Below, one piece after another: positions 59,979 to 64,000 of a stretch of DNA of 64,000 nt (position 1 is its first letter; each line of letters starts with the position of its first letter). The stretch spans positions 14,219,383 to 14,283,382 of the forward strand of contig NC_069102.1 in the NCBI RefSeq assembly GCF_947172395.1, read 5' to 3'. The translations under genes were made by a program, and so were the position numbers. Source of the DNA: Bicyclus anynana. Its lineage: Eukaryota; Arthropoda; Insecta; Lepidoptera; Nymphalidae. The notes beneath the pieces were generated by a model that did no database searches, had not been told where the DNA came from, and saw only the letters and a program-made list of their open reading frames with translations.

Positions 59979-59996
59979 GCTGCAGCTAGCTGCAGC
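59979..59996. repeat. Perfect 18-bp palindrome
   Basis: GCTGCAGCTAGCTGCAGC, self-complementary over its whole length, just before a T/TTTC-rich LINE-like tail (60000-60075, with CAAATAAAAATATTTTTC and TTTC repeats). Confidence 0.7.
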
Positions 59997-60079
59997 ATTT
60001 TTCTTCTTTTTTTTCTTATATGAAAGCTTAGTTTTAATGACCAAATAAAAATATTTTTCTTTCTTTCTTTCACCAGGTG

Positions 60080-61210
60080 ACGGAATTATTCCACATTTGC
60101 CAAATTATTATAAAAGTAGCTATCCGCTTTATTTTTTAAATTAAGTCCTTGCTCTCTCCTGCTATCCCATACACAATATATGTACAAGGTCTATAGTTAT
60201 GGTCCATCAGTTGTAACTCATGGACCGCAAGATAATAGTTGTTATAGATATCCTAAGATCTAAGGATCGTCAACAAAACACATGTAACAGAATATTCTAA
60301 AAGGTGTTTGTCTAAAAATCCTAGTTCTAATTCAACTTAATTGTAAATTTTAACGCTGTGTCAACGTTGTAAGCCAAATTGCGTTCACAAAATAACAGCA
60401 CAGTTCGGCTCTCGTTATGTTTGTCCGAATTCGGCATGATTTCATTAAGGGGTCTTATACGCCAACTTTGTCAACGTGAAATTTGTTTACTAATTTGCTA
60501 TTTTGTGCGCCTTCCAATTTGTTATTTGTACTCGGTTTGGGTGGAAAAGTTAGATAATTTGGTAAAAATTTATATATATAAAATCAAAGCTGTCTTAGCT
60601 ATTATTACTTGTTTTTATTTGTTAATCTATTAGACAATAAGCAAATAGAACATATCATAATTTAGAAAATCATCGTTGACAGCAAAAGATCCGCTTGCAT
60701 TAAAACACGTCATAGAATAAATACACTGCAATACGTCCGTCCGATGGTTGGTCTAGTTCTACGAGTAAGTTCTAGATCCTAAAGTGGAATATCTTTTAAC
60801 TATCTGGAATTATAATTTAGGACATCAGAAATAGGCTAATGATGATGATGGAAGCAATATTTCAAGACGTATCCATATCAAATAGGTAGGTATATACTTG
60901 GTTAGTTAACAAGAAAATGATAAACAAAGGAGATTATGTTCACCTGGATAGTGAGCTGAATATATGAGGGTAATTTTTCTGTTAGATATAATTTATTATC
61001 TAGCTAATATTACTAATAACAAAACGGGACGGAGCCTTTTTTCCAATTAACTGTGCGCCATTGAAGGCGATCTTGTTTTATGTGGGCCATCGATTTTTAC
61101 TCGTTTGTCTTTTATAACACGAGGTAACGATACGATATTGATTGAATTCTAGAGCTTACATCCAGGAGTAGAGAACTTAGCATTCCAGAGGATCACCGTG
61201 CGGACCTTAT
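60080..61210. other. No gene recognised
   Basis: AT-rich; an 84-codon plus frame (60379-60633) without motif. Nothing supported. Confidence 0.45.
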
Positions 61211-61215
61211 ATATA

Positions 61216-61490
61216 AAGCCATGATAGTCTAGTGGACTCTACCTTCGATTCGGAGTGCGTAGGTTTGAATTTGGTCTGAGGCATGCACCTCCAACTTTTC
61301 CTTTATGTGCATTTTAAGAAATTTAATATCACGCGTCTCAACGGCGAAGGAAAAACAACGAGAGGAAACCTGCATACCTGAGAATTTTTGTTAATTCTCT
61401 ACGTGAGTTAAGTCTGCCAATCCGCTTTGCGTTGTGGACTATTAGCCTAACCTCTCTCATCAGAGCCCGAGACTTGTGACTCAGGTTAAT
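61216..61490 (+). mobile_element. SINE-A, diverged
   Basis: AAGCCATGATAGTCTAGTGG head, GTAGGTTTGAATTTGG (decayed B box), GCATGCACCTCCAACTTTTC, GAGGAAACCTGCATACC and CTGCCAATCCGC. The most mutated full-length copy in the window. Confidence 0.78.
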
Positions 61491-61494
61491 GTAC

Positions 61495-62425
61495 CAAAGT
61501 ACCTAAGTTTATTTGTTCGTATACAATCTACCTCACTTTTTGATTGGGTATTGGAGCTGATATTAGAAAAACGAAGATACGAATGATAGGTACCTACTCA
61601 GTATAAAAATATAATAAAATTATGTCTCGTTGTTTGTTGTTATACCTTATACATTATCACAACTTTAGTTTAGACAAATAAATCGCAAGTCGTATCGTAT
61701 GGTGTAAACGCAGCCATTATCGTCAAAGGATATTATCGTAAAAAGAAGAGAAAACTTGTCGGTTATTAGCCAGCGCCAACTCTCTGTTCGCTCTATTTTT
61801 AGTATCTTGTATGAAAATTACATCAATGTGACGCAAAATTGAGTTTATTTTGTGGAACAAAAAACGGAGAAAACGGAGAGCATTTTGCCGGTTATGAGAG
61901 AGAAATTTAATTACGTATTTTGTTCTGTTTTGTGGAATTTTGTCAGATTGGCCTGGTTTTATGAGCGAAATGATGATAAAGTTTTTAAAATAAGCAAAGC
62001 ACATTGCTTTTTAATTTGTAAGAATATAGAAATATGTCTTTGTAGATGGGAACATAGAAATAATAATCATGCGGTGTTGACAGGGTTTCCATTTGACTAA
62101 GAGCAAGCATTTACTCGTATAGGTTGTCATTCTTTTCCCAATACGACCAAAATCTGAATTAAAAAAATGTATTATTTGAAATTGGATTATGTTTATGGTG
62201 TTTGTATTTATTTCTAAAAGTTGTGTTACCCCTAATAACAAGAGATTTTCTCTGCTTAAAATTATGATTAAGTTATTTAAAGTTTTTACGTTTTCAAAGT
62301 TTTTGCAAAATTACAAGAAGTTTAGGTAAAAAATCTCTATTTATTTATTTTCTTTATTGTATTTATTCCTAGTACCCTACTCCTTCATTAATATACCTAT
62401 TACCTAGATATTTATTAGGTACTTC
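61495..62425. other. No gene recognised
   Basis: Overlapping 76-93-codon frames on both strands at 61720-62240 have no motif. GTTTATTTTGTGGAAC and TGTTTTGTGGAATTTTG form a short direct repeat. Confidence 0.4.
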
Positions 62426-62429
62426 GGTA

Positions 62430-62975
62430 AATACGTTTACTACCATTTCATAAAGGAAATGAAATGACGAAGTTCCTCCAACGGGTAATTGGGCAAGTTG
62501 TAACACCGAAGCATGAACTTCGTACTGAATGCTCGAAGCATAACGAATGGTCCATCATTTGTTATGCTTCGAAGAAGCGGCGGCAGCGCACCACGGCTTC
62601 TACGCGATATTCTGAACACGTCCGATATTGCAGGCGTCTCGAATTTATGTGAGGGAAATGTTCGGTGCAGCTTGTTTTGTCATCCATAAGCCTCGACAAT
62701 GGCGTTGACTCAAACAAGAAGCTCTTACATCTATATTGCTACTTCACATGGAAAGGACCATCTGTATATCGCTACATGTATGTTCCGAAGTTTGGAATGT
62801 TTTGTGTACAATTCAAATTTTATATTTCCAAAATTGGTTCAACTCTGGTTTGGTGCGATGCTTCAGCCGTGGCTTTGACCACCATATTGTTAAGTGTTTT
62901 ATCATTCCGATAAACGTTTTCATTTGTTCATATTTATATACGTATTAATAAATTGATTTTATAATACAAAAAAAG
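62430..62975. other. Hairpin pair and open frames, unclassified
   Basis: Two stems lie in tandem: ACGAAGTTC/GAACTTCGT (62467-62523, 9 bp, long loop) and TCGAAGCATAACGAATG with CATTTGTTATGCTTCGA (62533-62572, 17 positions, one mismatch, 6-nt loop). The plus strand has frames of 62, 82 and 70 codons and the minus strand an ATG-less frame of about 80 codons (RSITNDGPFVMLRAFSTKFM, NLPNYPLEELRHFISF). AATAAA at 62948 is followed by an A-run near 62970, so a retroposed copy is possible. I recognise no protein family. Confidence 0.3.
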
Positions 62976-63062
62976 GGCAACATAAAAGAGAACAAACAGA
63001 TAATAAAGAAGAAGTAGAATGCGACCTATGCGTGCGATAAAAACAACCTTATCGCTATAGCT

Positions 63063-63217
63063 TTTTTTTTATTCTCTACAAGTTAGCCCTTGACTACAAT
63101 CCCACCTGACGGAAAGTGATGATGCAATCTCAGATGGAAGCGGGCTAACTTGTTAAGAGTAGGATTAAATCCACACTCCTTTCGGTTTCTAAACGACATT
63201 GTACCGGAACGCTAAAT
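63063..63217 (-). mobile_element. SINE-B, head-truncated
   Basis: TTTTTTATTCTCTACAAG, CCCACCTGACGGAAAGTGAT, GAAGCGGGCTAACTTGTTAA and GTACCGGAACGCTAAAT; sequence switches to an A-rich run after that. Confidence 0.8.
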
Positions 63218-63228
63218 AATAAAAAAAA

Positions 63229-63745
63229 TATTTTACAAGATTATATTTCCAGCTTGGTCCCATTTCATTTTCATGAAAATGGGTTCAGAACTTTTGTGTT
63301 GAAATCAAAATAACTGAAATAAGTGAACTTAATTTCTTCACTATGTTATGACATATTTAAAATAGAAAAATAAAACATATCTGTAACAAAAAATTTGAAC
63401 CGATTTCAAAAATGCATTACTTTAAAAAGCGAAAAATAACATTGTACCATATGTTTCTATTGATCGGTTTAGTTTTCAATAAAAGTTTTGATAGTTCATA
63501 ATGAGAGAGATTTACACAATGAGTAAGTCCGTTAGTTAAATGGAAATGTCAAAAGTGGTCCATTATTAACGGCTTATACAATAGTTAAGCCGGCGGACGC
63601 TCAGCTTTGTGATCGGTAAATGCATTCGCTCGGCGGTTATGTGGCGGTTAGCTAATAACAAAGCTTTCAAAGCCGCTAAAATCTTGTTCATAATTTTGCA
63701 CAGCTCTTATGGAGCGAGAGCCTGCAATAGACAGATATATATTTT
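63229..63745. other. No gene recognised
   Basis: AT-rich; GTTAAGCCGGCGGACGCTC and GCTCGGCGGTTATGTGGCGG near 63585-63650 are GC-richer but not identifiable. Confidence 0.4.
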
Positions 63746-63751
63746 TAATTT

Positions 63752-63922
63752 TTTTATTATTTACAAGTTAGACTCTCACCTGATGGTAAGTGATGATGAA
63801 ATCTAAGTTGGAAACGGTCTAACTTGTAAGGAGGAGGATGAAAATCCACACCCCTTTCGATTTCTACACGACATCGCACTGGAACGCTAAATCGCTTGGC
63901 GGTACGTCTCTGCCGGGGTCAC
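63752..63922 (-). mobile_element. SINE-B, head-truncated
   Basis: TTATTATTTACAAGTTAGAC, CTGATGGTAAGTGATGATG, AAAATCCACACCCCTTTCG and CTAAATCGCTTGGCGGTACG; breaks off at GGGGTCACCACC. Confidence 0.8.
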
Positions 63923-64000
63923 CACCATTTCAGGAAGACTGAATGTTAACTTATGCTCTAACAATAAGTAAGTATCCAGCCATCAACCGAAGGTATAAAA

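Noticed and set aside
1..64000. CRISPR array, prophage or bacterial operon
   Set aside because: No regularly spaced identical repeats and no dense long ORFs; the content is that of a metazoan, lepidopteran-type genome.

Overview
The window reads as nuclear DNA of a butterfly or moth. It is AT-rich and has no operons or bacterial signals. It is packed with dispersed repeats of lepidopteran type: tRNA-derived SINEs, short Helitron-like elements ending in CTAG, 3' ends of RTE and CR1/Jockey-group LINEs, and fold-back MITEs. Family names here are working labels from by-eye comparison inside the window; no database was searched.

The one convincing host gene lies on the minus strand at the left end. 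Four exons (11366-11439, 3876-4045, 3295-3367, 2680-2842) join in phase across three GT-AG introns. They encode the first 160 residues of a secreted alpha-2-macroglobulin / thioester-containing protein (A2M/TEP) family member: signal peptide, MG1 domain and start of MG2. A GC-rich promoter region sits near 11.9-12.0 kb. The gene runs off the left edge, so bait, thioester and receptor-binding domains are not visible. Intron 1 (7.3 kb) is full of transposons, and two inverted copies of a roughly 1.1-kb Helitron (9452-10614 and 14413-15453) bracket exon 1 and the promoter.

From 12 to 64 kb I find no confident host gene. This part holds repeat copies, several nested so that insertion order can be read, with scattered single-copy GC-richer islets that may be regulatory. 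The clearest coding remnant there is the 3' end of an RTE-clade LINE (54795-55576) with a perfect 13-bp target-site duplication. Weaker coding candidates are 17332-17661 (minus, with an adjacent poly(A) signal), 26921-26993 (plus), 46711-46917 (minus) and 62430-62975.

Structures worth a second look are the alternating palindromic GGGTAG-type minisatellite in one Helitron (14503-14815), a near-perfect 70-bp palindrome in intron 1 (9275-9344), a 41-bp core conserved between two otherwise diverged copies (50859 and 51942), a repeated TATA+initiator module (4555 and 55665), and SINE-C copies arranged as inverted pairs. I saw no new multi-gene system.
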